Assembly: GCA_019119085.1 (NCBI GenBank) | Contig: DWXT01000113.1 | Location: 1 to 46,646 of the forward strand | DNA length: 46,646 nt | Direction: 5' to 3' | Origin: Flavonifractor avistercoris | Lineage (GTDB): Bacteria; Bacillota; Clostridia; Oscillospirales; Oscillospiraceae | Shown: in pieces, positions 8,001 through 18,532 of the stretch | How positions within the stretch are numbered: position 1 is the stretch's first letter | Layout of the letters: every line of letters begins with the position of its first letter | Position numbers and translations under genes: made by a program | The notes under the pieces: generated by a model | Databases searched by the model: none | What the model saw: the letters and a program-made list of their open reading frames with translations, nothing else | What the model was told of the DNA's origin: nothing

Positions 8001-8882
8001 ATGTATGACATCCAATCCATCTACCAGGCCACCTCGGTGGACGACGCCATCCGGGCCCTCCAGGCCGACCCCTCCGCTCTCGTGATCGCCGGGGGCACCG
8101 ACGTGCTCATCAAGATCCGGGAGGGCAAGCTGGCAGGCTGCTCCCTGGTGTCCATCCACGAGCTGACCGACGAGCTCTCCGGCGTCACCCTGGCCGCCAA
8201 CGGCGACGTGGAGATCGGCCCCCTCACCACCTTCCGGGGGGTGACCTTCTCCGACGTGATCCGCCAGACCGTCCCCGTGCTGGGGGAGGCGGCGGACACC
8301 GCCGGCGGGCCCCAGCTGCGGGCCGCCGGCACCATCGGCGGCAACGTGTGCAACGGCATCACCTCCGCCGACACGGCCTCCACCCTGGTGGCCCTGGACG
8401 CGGTGCTGCGGGTGCGGGGCCCCAAGGGGGAGCGGGACGTGCCCATCTCCGAGTGGTATCAGGGGGTGGGCAGGGTGGCCCTGGCCCCCTACGAGCTGCT
8501 GGTGAAGATCATCATCCCCCGCGACAACTACGCCGGCTACACCGGCCACTACATCAAATACGCACAGCGAGCCGCCATGGACATCGCCACGTTGGGGGTG
8601 AGCTGCCTGGTGAAGCTCACCGACGACAAAAAGACGGTGGACGACGCGGCCCTGGCCTTCGGCGTGGCCGGGCCGGTGCCCATGCGCGCCCCCTCCGCCG
8701 AGGCGGCGGTGCGGGGCCTGCCCATCGAGGAGGCCATCGCCGTCATCGGCAAGGCCGCCCTGGCCGACGTGAACCCCCGCACCAGCTGGCGGGCGTCCAA
8801 GGAATTCCGCATCCAGCTCATTGAGGAGCTCTCCCCCCGCGCCCTGCGGGAGGCGGCCCGGAAGGGAGGCGCTGACGTATGA
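8001..8882 (+). CDS. xdhB: Xanthine dehydrogenase FAD-binding subunit
   Basis: This 293-residue protein belongs to the CO dehydrogenase flavoprotein family. The FAD pyrophosphate motif VIAGGTDVLIKIREG is at about 29-43 and the second FAD motif AGTIGGNVCNGITSADT near 112-128. A C-terminal domain typical of the family ends the protein. It passes electrons from the iron-sulfur subunit to NAD or another acceptor. Its ATG is 3 bases after the xdhA stop with GGAGG at 7981-7985, and its TGA overlaps the ATG of the next gene, so the three subunits are made from one message in a fixed order. Confidence 0.93.
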   Translation: MYDIQSIYQATSVDDAIRALQADPSALVIAGGTDVLIKIREGKLAGCSLVSIHELTDELSGVTLAANGDVEIGPLTTFRGVTFSDVIRQTVPVLGEAADTAGGPQLRAAGTIGGNVCNGITSADTASTLVALDAVLRVRGPKGERDVPISEWYQGVGRVALAPYELLVKIIIPRDNYAGYTGHYIKYAQRAAMDIATLGVSCLVKLTDDKKTVDDAALAFGVAGPVPMRAPSAEAAVRGLPIEEAIAVIGKAALADVNPRTSWRASKEFRIQLIEELSPRALREAARKGGADV

Positions 8883-9364
8883 TCGAGATTCTGCGCTGTA
8901 CCGTCAACAACAAGCCGGTGGAGATCGGCATCGACCCCCGGGAGTCCCTGGCCGACACCCTGCGGGAGAAGCTGGGCCTCACCAGCGTGAAAAAGGGCTG
9001 CGAGGTGGGGGAGTGCGGGGCCTGCACCGTCCTGGTGGACGGGGAGGCCATCGACTCCTGCATCTACCTGTCCGTGTGGGCCCAGGGAAAGACCATCCTC
9101 ACCGTAGAGGGCCTCCAGGATCCCGACGGGGGCCTCTCCCCCATCCAGAGGGCCTTTGTGGAGGAGGCCGCCGTCCAGTGCGGCTTCTGCACCCCCGGCA
9201 TCATCATGTCCGCTGTGGAGATCGTGGGCTCCGGCAGGCAGTACACCCGGGACGAGCTGCGCAAGCTCATCTCCGGCCACCTGTGCCGCTGTACCGGCTA
9301 CCAGAACATCCTCAACGCCGTGGAGCGGGCCGTCAACGAGGCCCATAAATTCGTGGGGAAATAA
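8879..9364 (+). CDS. xdhC: Xanthine dehydrogenase 2Fe-2S subunit
   Basis: This 161-residue protein carries two [2Fe-2S] clusters. The plant-ferredoxin-like N-terminal domain holds C41, C46 and C49 in CEVGECGAC plus a later cysteine in DSC. The helical C-terminal domain has C101 and C104 in CGFC and C136 and C138 in CRC. All expected ligands are present. It relays electrons between the molybdenum and FAD subunits. The start overlaps the end of xdhB by 4 bases (ATGA). No terminator directly follows; the message would run into the repeat-rich region after 9365. Confidence 0.95.
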   Translation: MIEILRCTVNNKPVEIGIDPRESLADTLREKLGLTSVKKGCEVGECGACTVLVDGEAIDSCIYLSVWAQGKTILTVEGLQDPDGGLSPIQRAFVEEAAVQCGFCTPGIIMSAVEIVGSGRQYTRDELRKLISGHLCRCTGYQNILNAVERAVNEAHKFVGK

Positions 9365-9389
9365 CCTGCCAATGGGGGATCCCCCCAGG

Positions 9390-9700
9390 GGGCGCCTGCG
9401 CGGCGGGCGTCCCCATTTCTTTCCAAAGAAATGGGGGGAAAGAAGGGCCGGGGGGAATCTTCCCCCCGGCGCCCCCCAAAAAACGGGGGCTCATGGCGGC
9501 GGTGCGCTGCGTTTGGCCTGCAAAGACCAGCCGCGCATCGCCGCCCGTTTTATTGTCTCTCATGTTACAGGCGCTGCCGCGCCTCGGGCGGCACGCATCG
9601 GGATTACCCTGCAAGCCCTGTGGGTTGCTGCGCTGTACCGGTCTGGCCCGCCGGGCCGCCGTCGGTGCCTTGCCTCTGAAAAACTTTGGCGGTTATGGTA
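9390..9700 (+). repeat. Composite dispersed repeat, copy 2
   Basis: This copy matches the minus strand of 2600-2945: the same order of hairpin (9411-9436, 12-bp stem with CCCCATTTCTTT arms), CATGGCGGCGG, GGCACGCATCGGGATTACCC and GCCCGCCGGGCCGCC segments. The hairpin arms differ from the other copies but pair perfectly. Confidence 0.75.
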
Positions 9701-9707
9701 ATGATCC

Positions 9708-9730
9708 GTAGGGGCGACCTGCGGTCGCCC
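9708..9730 (+). repeat. REP-like palindrome (GGGCGACC type)
   Basis: GTAG is followed by an 8-bp perfect stem (9712-9719 with 9723-9730). Confidence 0.8.
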
Positions 9731-9787
9731 GCCCCGAGCCGAGGGGGCGTTACAGCATAAGCCCCCCCGGCCGGGCAGGCCCGCACG

Positions 9788-9816
9788 GGCGGCGCGTCAA
9801 GGATGCCGCGCCCTAC
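9788..9816 (-). repeat. REP-like palindrome supplying a stop codon
   Basis: This GGCGCGTCA type palindrome ends in CCCTAC. On the minus strand its GTAG forms the TAG stop (9813-9815) of the anti-sigma gene. Confidence 0.65.
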
Positions 9817-11069
9817 GGCAGGGAGATGGTCTCCCCCCGGATGGTGATGGAGGCGATGTCGTCCAGCTCCACCGGCTCGTCAAAAGACCAGAAGTCATAG
9901 CGCAGGCCGGCATCTTCCCCGATGGCCGCCCCGCCGATCTGGATGCGCAGGGGTACCTGTGTGTCGTCCTTCCGGGTGAGCACCACATGGCCCACGCTGC
10001 TCTCCGGGCTGTCCCGGTAGAACACCGCCAGGCTCAGGGGGGACAGGTGGATTTTCTCCACCTGCACACCGCCCATGGCCCGGCCCGGTTCCTGTTCCCA
10101 GGCGTCCACCGGCTGGAGCTCCAGAGGGAAGGTGACGTTGAGGGGGATGGGCTCCTCGGGGCCGTGGTAGGAGCCGCTGACGAACACGTATTCCACCTGC
10201 TCCGGCGTCACGCCGGTGGTGATGGTGTCCTCGCCGTGCTCCACCTTCACCCACTCGGTCTCCCCGGGGTATCGGTCGATGCCCTCCGCGCCGGGGATGC
10301 AGGGATAGGCATCGCCTGTCAGATCGTGGAACTGCTCGTCAAAGAGCACCAGGGCGTGGAACCGGCCTTCCCCGTCGAAGCCCACAGTGGAGAGGACATA
10401 GTCGCCGTTGTCCGGGTCGGTCACCGTATTCTGCCCCGGCAGGGCCACGGCCCTGCCGTCCACAAGGGTGGTCTGAATGGGCTCCTCGGGCAGCGTTACG
10501 GGGAGCACCGCGTCAAAAGTCCGCCGGGAGGAGTCCGCGGAGCCGACGGTCAGCGCGGCGGGCTGGCTGAAGTCCGCGCCGAAGAGCAGCTTTTCCACCA
10601 GCAGGGTGTCGGTGTCCGGGTCGCAGGAAATCACCCCGCCCCCAAACCGGGCGACGGCCCCCAGGTTTTCGGCGGAGATGCCGCCGCCCACGGCGGTGTG
10701 GTCGTTGAACCGGCCCCCCTCCAGGTCGGTGAGGGTGTAGTAGACCCGGGCGCTGTACCCGTCGGTGACGGCCTCCAGCAGGCGGATCTCCACGCCGTTG
10801 ACCGTGGCAGTGCCCTCCAGTGCCTGGCCGTAGGGGGCAAAAGACCCCAGGTGGGCCGACAGCGCCTGCCGGATGGAGGGCCCCGCCGCCAGGGCGGTGG
10901 CGGTCAGCGCCCCGCACAGGGCCAGGGCAAGGGCGGCCCGCCGGCCAAGCCGCCGCCGGGGCCTTTTCCCCTCTGCCGGGCCCTCTGCCAGCAGCCCCTC
11001 CAGCTTCTCCATGGCCGGCCGGCTGGGGGCCAGCCTGTCCATCTCCCGCCTATAGTCGCTCTGAAACAT
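9813..11069 (-). CDS. DUF4179-type membrane anti-sigma factor
   Basis: The protein has 418 residues: a basic N-terminal cytoplasmic part of about 42 residues, one transmembrane segment (LALALCGALTATALAAG, about 46-62) and a large extracytoplasmic domain. This is the DUF4179 anti-sigma layout of clostridia. It overlaps the 3' end of the ECF sigma gene by 20 bases, the usual pairing in which the membrane protein holds its sigma factor until a signal arrives. GGAGG lies 6 bases before the ATG. The signal cannot be read from sequence. The stop codon lies inside a REP-like palindrome, so the C-terminus may have been set by repeat insertion. Confidence 0.75.
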   Translation of the reverse strand: MFQSDYRREMDRLAPSRPAMEKLEGLLAEGPAEGKRPRRRLGRRAALALALCGALTATALAAGPSIRQALSAHLGSFAPYGQALEGTATVNGVEIRLLEAVTDGYSARVYYTLTDLEGGRFNDHTAVGGGISAENLGAVARFGGGVISCDPDTDTLLVEKLLFGADFSQPAALTVGSADSSRRTFDAVLPVTLPEEPIQTTLVDGRAVALPGQNTVTDPDNGDYVLSTVGFDGEGRFHALVLFDEQFHDLTGDAYPCIPGAEGIDRYPGETEWVKVEHGEDTITTGVTPEQVEYVFVSGSYHGPEEPIPLNVTFPLELQPVDAWEQEPGRAMGGVQVEKIHLSPLSLAVFYRDSPESSVGHVVLTRKDDTQVPLRIQIGGAAIGEDAGLRYDFWSFDEPVELDDIASITIRGETISLP

Positions 11070-11541
11070 CGTCGTCCTCCTTCAGCGCCTCCCGCAGCAT
11101 GGCCCGGGCCCGGAACAGCCGGGACTTCACCGCGCTCTCGCTTTTGCCGGTGATTTTGGCGATCTCCGCCACGCTCAGCTCCTCGTAGTAGTACAGGTGC
11201 ACCGCCGTCCGGTACTTGGCGGGCAGGGCCAGCACCGCCTCCACCACGCCGCCGTCCTCGTGCTCCGGGGCGGGCAGGGAGTCCATCAGGGGCCCCTCCC
11301 GCCGCCGCCAGGGGGCGCGGAACCAGTCGTTGGCGCAGTTGGCCGCCACCCGCAGCAGCCAGGCCCGGGCGTGCGCCCGGTCGGCAAAGTCCGGCCCGGC
11401 CCGCAGCAGGCGGACGAACACCTCCTGCATGATGTCCTCCGCGTCGGCCCGGCTGCCCGTCCGGGCGTAGGCCAGGCGGTAGATGGCCGGGGCGTAGGCC
11501 CTCGCCAGCTCCGCCGGCTCCCGCCAGTTCTCGCCGTCCAC
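11050..11541 (-). CDS. ECF-type RNA polymerase sigma factor
   Basis: This 163-residue protein has the two ECF domains. Region 2 spans about 10-75 and includes RLAYARTGSRADAEDIMQEV. Region 4 spans about 105-155 with LPAKYRTAVHLYYYEELSVAEI followed by the recognition helix KSESAVKSRLFRARAML. It directs transcription of its regulon and probably of itself. The start is GTG with AGGAGGG upstream (about 11546-11555). It is co-transcribed with the overlapping anti-sigma gene. Confidence 0.92.
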   Translation of the reverse strand: MDGENWREPAELARAYAPAIYRLAYARTGSRADAEDIMQEVFVRLLRAGPDFADRAHARAWLLRVAANCANDWFRAPWRRREGPLMDSLPAPEHEDGGVVEAVLALPAKYRTAVHLYYYEELSVAEIAKITGKSESAVKSRLFRARAMLREALKEDDDVSERL

Positions 11542-11611
11542 GGCCCTCCCTCCTTTCCATCCTATTCTACCTGATACACGCGCCGGCGGGGCGTTTGGTT
11601 GCAGAAAAACG

Positions 11612-11642
11612 CAAAAAAATTCCGGGCAGGACTGCCCGGAAT
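11612..11642 (-). terminator. Terminator of the P-type ATPase gene
   Basis: A 10-bp perfect stem (11620-11629 with 11632-11641) is followed on the minus strand by a run of seven T. Confidence 0.88.
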
Positions 11643-11649
11643 GGAAGTG

Positions 11650-14295
<2,646 letters not shown>

Positions 14296-14386
14296 CGTCT
14301 GTTCCCTCACTTCCTGGATTTTTCCAATTTCTGGACTCCAGTATAGCAGAGGGCCCGTCCGATTTTGGGGGAATCCCGCCGGGCCG

Positions 14387-15073
14387 TCACATTTCCGGCA
14401 GACGCCCCGCCAGGCGGCGGAGGAAGGCGTCGTTGCTGGGCCGCTCCGGCGGCAGGCCGCCCATGAGGCGGGCATAGGGGGCGCCGCCCGCCCGGTGGAG
14501 GCGGCCCACCATGGCGCGGATGTTCTTCTCCACGCAGGCGTAGCTGGTGTGCTGGGCGGCCATGGCGGCGGCGTAGGCCGCCTTCAGGGGGAGAGACTCC
14601 GCCCCGCCGGCGGCCAGAGCCCCGGCGGTGAGGGCCGCCGCCTCCGCCCCCAGGCCGGCGGCCCCCATCTCCTCCAGCATGGCCCGGGCCGCCCGCACCC
14701 GGGGGCCGGGGCAGATGGAGCGCAGCAGGCTGGCCAGCTCCTCAAAATTCACCGGCTTGATATAGTAGTAGTTGGCCCCCAGGCGGCAGGCCAGGCTGGA
14801 CACCGTGGGATCGGAGATCTGGGAGGTCACCACCACCACGGGGCCGCCGTCCCGCCGGCCCAGGGCCCGCAGCAGGCCCAGCCCGTCCAGCCCGGGCAGG
14901 ATCAGATCCAGCACCACCGCGTCGGGCCGCTCCGACCGGATGCGGGCCAGGGCCTCCAGCCCGTCCCGGGCCAGGCCGCACACCCGCAGGCCGTGGCGCT
15001 CCAGCAGGGCTGCGGAGAGCAGACGGGTCTCCTCCTGATCCTCCACCACCAGTACCCGCAGCTCCGCCGCCAT
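14387..15073 (-). CDS. Spo0A-like response regulator
   Basis: The protein has 228 residues. The receiver domain (about 5-120) keeps the acidic pair E11/D12, phosphorylatable D56 in VVLDLILPG, T83 and K106. The rest resembles the Spo0A DNA-binding domain: a SYACVEKNIRAM helix parallels the Spo0A recognition region and the end reads RPSNDAFLRRLAGRL, like the KPTNSEF ending of Spo0A. It is shorter and more diverged than true Spo0A (about 265), so it is more likely a paralogue. The ATG overlaps the last base of the XRE gene stop (TAATG), so the two are coupled. No kinase gene is adjacent. Confidence 0.75.
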   Translation of the reverse strand: MAAELRVLVVEDQEETRLLSAALLERHGLRVCGLARDGLEALARIRSERPDAVVLDLILPGLDGLGLLRALGRRDGGPVVVVTSQISDPTVSSLACRLGANYYYIKPVNFEELASLLRSICPGPRVRAARAMLEEMGAAGLGAEAAALTAGALAAGGAESLPLKAAYAAAMAAQHTSYACVEKNIRAMVGRLHRAGGAPYARLMGGLPPERPSNDAFLRRLAGRLPEM

Positions 15074-15429
15074 TACTGCTCCGGCCCCAGTTCCTGGATG
15101 GAGCGGAAGGTCAGGCGCAGGATGTGGATGGCCATATCCCGGTCTACCGGAGAGAGCTCCCGCAGGTGGCGCACCAGCCGGTCAAGGCCGGGATCCGCCG
15201 GCGTCTTGCCCCAGGCCAGCTCGTCCAGCCCCCGGTGGAACACCCGGCCCAGCTCCGCAAAGATGGACATGCTCATGCACTTCTTCCCCTGCTCAATCTC
15301 GCTGACATACTGGGGGGTGATGTTCAGCTGTTCGGCCAGGGCCTCCCGGCTCATGTGCGCCGCCGTCCGCAGGTCGTATACCCGCGCCCCCACATCCTTC
15401 ATCATCTGCTTCTTTTCAAAATCCTCCAT
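15073..15429 (-). CDS. XRE-family transcriptional regulator
   Basis: This 118-residue protein has a helix-turn-helix at about 15-70 (VYDLRTAAHMSREALAEQ then ITPQYVSEIEQGKK). The C-terminal half is helical and may dimerise (LVRHLRELSPVDRDMAIHIL). GAGGAGGG precedes the ATG. It is the first gene of a two-gene unit with the Spo0A-like regulator. Its upstream DNA is AT-rich, unlike its surroundings, and contains two palindromes that could be its own operators. Confidence 0.88.
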   Translation of the reverse strand: MEDFEKKQMMKDVGARVYDLRTAAHMSREALAEQLNITPQYVSEIEQGKKCMSMSIFAELGRVFHRGLDELAWGKTPADPGLDRLVRHLRELSPVDRDMAIHILRLTFRSIQELGPEQ

Positions 15430-15486
15430 GGTGCCCTCCTCGATGGTTTAACTTTAGCTATAGATTGACACAACTTTGGATTTTTA

Positions 15487-15527
15487 CTATCACCGATAGA
15501 TGATTTATTTGAAACGATAATTTCAAA
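15487..15527. promoter_or_regulatory. Two palindromes upstream of the XRE gene
   Basis: CTATC-ACC-GATAG lies at 15487-15499, and TTTGAAA and TTTCAAA arms flank 6 bases at 15508-15527. Both are in the AT-rich leader of the XRE / Spo0A-like unit and are candidate operators. No clear consensus promoter for the unit was found among them. Confidence 0.45.
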
Positions 15528-15568
15528 CGGAAAACAGCAGGCGCAGCGCCCCCGGGCGCTGCGCCTGC
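15528..15568 (-). terminator. Terminator of the foldase gene
   Basis: A 15-bp perfect stem (15537-15551 with 15554-15568) is followed on the minus strand by TGTTTTCCGTTT. Confidence 0.8.
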
Positions 15569-15601
15569 ATTGCGCAAAGAGAAGTGCAAAGGGAATTTCG
15601 T

Positions 15602-16888
15602 CTATTCGGCGGAGAAGGTCTCCGCCGGGGCGGGGGTTTCGGATTCAACTGCCGGGGTCTCGGTCTCCGCGGCGGGGGTCTCACTCTCCGCCGCGGGGGA
15701 GGCGGTGGCCTGGGCGGCCTGCTCGGCCTCCCGCTCCGCCTGCCAGGCCTGGGCCATCTCCGCCATGTTCACGTAGAAGGCGTGGGGATCCAGCGCCTCA
15801 TAGGCGGGGGTGGTCTCCACCACCGCCTCGGCGATCCACTCCTCATTGCGCTGGTTCATGGCGTAGTTGGGGTAGATGGAGGCCATGGAGTCCCGCAGCT
15901 GCTGCCGCTCCTCATCGGTGAAGTCCTCCCGCATCAGGATGTGGTAGCCGTAGGAGGTCTCCACCGGGTCGCTGATCTCCCCCACGGCCAGGGCCTTGGC
16001 GGCGTTGACAAACTCGCTGACCAGGGCGCCGGTGCCGTCGGCCAGGTAGCCGTCGCCGTAGAAGGTGTACCCCTCCGGCATGTACAAATCGCCGTTCTCG
16101 TCCCGGCCGTCGTCGCTGCGCTGGTTCATCACCGCGTCAAACTCCGCGGCGGGGTCGGCGGCGGCGCGGATCTGGGCGAGCAGCTGGTTGGCCTCCTCCA
16201 GCACGGCGGCCTTCTGCTCGTCGGTGGCGGCGGAGCCGTCCTCGTTGGTGGGGAAGGCCAGCAGGATGTGCTTGGCCCTGGTGTAGCCGGCCTCCTCAAT
16301 CATGGCGTCCAGATCGGCCTCACCGGCCTCAAACTCGCCCCGCTCCTCCAGGGCGGCCTGGAGATCCTGGGCCAGGTAGGCCACGCTGTTGAGCTTGCGG
16401 AAGGCCGCGTCGCTGATGCACTGCTGATCCAGGTACTCCTGGTAGGTCATGCCGTAGTAGGTGTCCAGGTTCTGGGTCAGGGTCTCCAGCTCGGTGTCCA
16501 TGGCGTCCTCGTCCTCCTGGCTGAGGGTGATGCCCTCGTCGGCGGCGTGGTTGGCCACGGTGGTGTAGAGAATGCTGGTGTTCAGGGCGTCCTCACGCAG
16601 GTACTCCGCCGTGGGGGTGCCGTTGATCTCCTCCTCCCAGGCGTTGTCGTCGGTCAGATAGCCGCTCTGCTTGGCGGCGGCCACGCTCTGGAGCAGCCAG
16701 AACAGGTACTCGTCGGCGGTGACCTCGGTGCCGTCCACGGTGAAGAGCACCGTGTCCCGGGAGATGCCGGCGGCCTGGTAGGCGATGTCGTCGGGATCGG
16801 CCTGGGGCGCCTCGGGGGCGCAGGCGGACAGCCCCGCCAGCAGCACCGCGCCGCACACTCCGGCGCACAAGAGACGGTTCAGTTTCAT
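15602..16888 (-). CDS. PrsA/SurA-like peptidyl-prolyl isomerase lipoprotein
   Basis: This is a 428-residue exported lipoprotein with lipobox LAGLSAC (C23). A SurA-N-like helical region follows. The parvulin-type domain begins at YTRAKHILLAFP (about 200) and ends near SYGYHILMRED. The tail is a run of ETPA-type repeats (SPAAESETPAAETETPAVES) ending in FSAE, a low-complexity extension unusual for PrsA. It would fold secreted proteins at the outer face of the membrane. AAAGGAGG precedes the ATG. A good promoter and a terminator bracket it, so it is a single-gene unit. Confidence 0.85.
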   Translation of the reverse strand: MKLNRLLCAGVCGAVLLAGLSACAPEAPQADPDDIAYQAAGISRDTVLFTVDGTEVTADEYLFWLLQSVAAAKQSGYLTDDNAWEEEINGTPTAEYLREDALNTSILYTTVANHAADEGITLSQEDEDAMDTELETLTQNLDTYYGMTYQEYLDQQCISDAAFRKLNSVAYLAQDLQAALEERGEFEAGEADLDAMIEEAGYTRAKHILLAFPTNEDGSAATDEQKAAVLEEANQLLAQIRAAADPAAEFDAVMNQRSDDGRDENGDLYMPEGYTFYGDGYLADGTGALVSEFVNAAKALAVGEISDPVETSYGYHILMREDFTDEERQQLRDSMASIYPNYAMNQRNEEWIAEAVVETTPAYEALDPHAFYVNMAEMAQAWQAEREAEQAAQATASPAAESETPAAETETPAVESETPAPAETFSAE

Positions 16889-16944
16889 GGGTGGTAATCC
16901 TCCTTTATTGCCGGCGGCCCTTTCCGGGCGGCGCGGCCGGGATC

Positions 16945-16973
16945 AGTTTACACCATCCCGCCGCCGCAGACAA
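16945..16973 (-). promoter_or_regulatory. Promoter of the foldase gene
   Basis: On the minus strand TTGTCT (16968-16973) and TAAACT (16945-16950) have a 17-base spacer. Confidence 0.65.
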
Positions 16974-17003
16974 CCCAAATTTTTCGACCGGGCCGGCGGG
17001 CAA

Positions 17004-17043
17004 GGCAAAAAGCCGCCCCCGGAGCGCGGCTCCGGGGGCGGCT
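17004..17043 (-). terminator. Terminator of the flotillin operon
   Basis: A 15-bp perfect stem (17011-17025 with 17029-17043) is followed on the minus strand by TTTTGCC, just after the flotillin stop. Confidence 0.85.
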
Positions 17044-17055
17044 GTATGGGGTCGG

Positions 17056-18510
17056 TTACTGCTCCGCGGCCTCCGCGGGCGCCTCGGCGGCCCTGGGGGC
17101 CTCCGGGGCCTTGGGGGCCTCGGGCTGGGCGGGGGCGGCCCCGTCGGCCTTGCTGGTGCCCAGGAACTGGGGCAGCTGCATGCCCGCCATGTCGAACATC
17201 TCGTTCATGGGGGGGATGGATTTCATCAGGCCGGAGACAAAGCCCGCCGTGGCGGTCTTGCCGTCCCTGCCCTCGCCGCCGTCCCAGACGGTGACCTTGT
17301 CGATCTTGATGTTCTTCACCGCGTCCACCTGGATGCGCATCAGCTCCTCCATCTTGTCGGCCAGCATCAGGCGCACGGCGCTGTCGGCGTCGCCGCCGGC
17401 GGCGGAGACGATCTGCCGCAGGCCGTCGGCCTGCTTGAGCAGGATCTCCTGGGCGCCCTGGGCCTCGGCCTGCATCTTGGCCAGGATGGCGTCCGCCTCG
17501 CCCCGGGCCTTGCGGCGGATCTGCTCGGCCTCGGCCTCGGCCTCCAGCTCCATGCGGCGCTTGTCGATCTCGGTGCGGACGATGACGTCGGCCTCCTGGG
17601 TGGCCTTCTCGCGCTGGGCGCGGGCCTCCTCGGCCTTCTGCTCGGCGGCGTAGGCCTCCTCCAGGGCCTGGGCGGCGGCGATCTTCTCGGCGGCGGTGGC
17701 GATGCGGGTGGCCTCGGCCTCCTTCTCCCGGCGCTGGGCGTTGGACATGGCCACCTCCACCTTGGCGGCGTTCTCACCCTGGATGGCGGTGGCGTCGGCC
17801 TGGGCCACCTGGACGCGCTGATCCTTGCGGGCGTTGGCCTCGCCGATGGAGCCGTCGCGATCCCGCTCGGCCACGTTCTTCTTGGCGTCGTTGATGGCCT
17901 TGGCGGCGGCCTCCTTGCCCAGGGCGTCGATGTAGCCGCTCTCGTCGGAGATGTCGGTGACGTTGACGTTGATGAGCCGCAGGCCGATCTTCTTCAGCTC
18001 CCCCTCCACGTTGCGGGAGACGGCCTCCAGGAACTTGTCCCGGTCGGTGTTGATCTCCTCGATGTCCATGGTGGCGATGACCAGGCGCAGCTGGCCGAAG
18101 ATGATGTCCTTGGCCAGCTCCTGGATCTCCTGGAGCTTCAGGCCCAGCAGGCGCTCGGCGGCGTTCTGCATCACGCCGGGCTCGGTGGACACGCCCACGG
18201 TGAACCGGCTGGGCACGTTGATGCGGATGTTCTGGCGGGACAGGGCGTTCTCCAGATCCACGGAGATGGACATGGGGGTCAGATCCAGGAACTCATAGGC
18301 CTGGATCACCGGCCAGATGAAGGCCGCGCCGCCGTGGATGCACTTGGCGCTGCGGGTGGAGCCGTCCTTGTTGCTGCCCACCTTACCGTAGATGACCATC
18401 ACCCGGTCGGAGGGGCACTTCTTGTACCGCTTGATGATGAACACCAGCAGGGAAAAGACGATGAGGACGATGACACAGACCAGAATCATGCCGAAGATAT
18501 TGTCAAACAT
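17056..18510 (-). CDS. floT: Flotillin-like SPFH membrane protein
   Basis: The protein has 484 residues: one N-terminal membrane helix (about 5-27), an SPFH domain (about 30-210), and a long coiled coil rich in A, E and K (about 215-400) with the EA-repeat texture of flotillins. The tail is rich in A, P and E. Flotillins form scaffolds in membrane microdomains. It is preceded by its usual partner, an NfeD-domain protein, as in the Bacillus yuaF-yuaG pair. AGGAGG lies 7 bases before the ATG, and a terminator follows. Confidence 0.9.
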   Translation of the reverse strand: MFDNIFGMILVCVIVLIVFSLLVFIIKRYKKCPSDRVMVIYGKVGSNKDGSTRSAKCIHGGAAFIWPVIQAYEFLDLTPMSISVDLENALSRQNIRINVPSRFTVGVSTEPGVMQNAAERLLGLKLQEIQELAKDIIFGQLRLVIATMDIEEINTDRDKFLEAVSRNVEGELKKIGLRLINVNVTDISDESGYIDALGKEAAAKAINDAKKNVAERDRDGSIGEANARKDQRVQVAQADATAIQGENAAKVEVAMSNAQRREKEAEATRIATAAEKIAAAQALEEAYAAEQKAEEARAQREKATQEADVIVRTEIDKRRMELEAEAEAEQIRRKARGEADAILAKMQAEAQGAQEILLKQADGLRQIVSAAGGDADSAVRLMLADKMEELMRIQVDAVKNIKIDKVTVWDGGEGRDGKTATAGFVSGLMKSIPPMNEMFDMAGMQLPQFLGTSKADGAAPAQPEAPKAPEAPRAAEAPAEAAEQ

Positions 18511-18532
18511 GCGCTTTCCTCCTTTTCATTTC

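Larger units (their letters stand above)
9365..9812. other. Gene-free, repeat-filled interval
   Basis: No gene is supported in these 450 bases. The interval holds the second copy of the composite repeat (9390-9700), a GTAG-headed palindrome at 9708-9730, and another at 9788-9816 that reaches into the stop codon of the next gene. Confidence 0.75.

Noticed and set aside
6726..8549. A 607-codon minus-strand frame opposite xdhA and xdhB
   Set aside because: It is an antisense shadow of the xdh genes. Its G, H and V-rich translation has no recognisable domain.
15464..15492. Plus-strand TTGACA followed by TATCAC at 17 bases
   Set aside because: The -10 is poor and no rightward gene follows; the downstream region is the 3' end of the leftward foldase gene. 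It may matter only as overlap with XRE operators.
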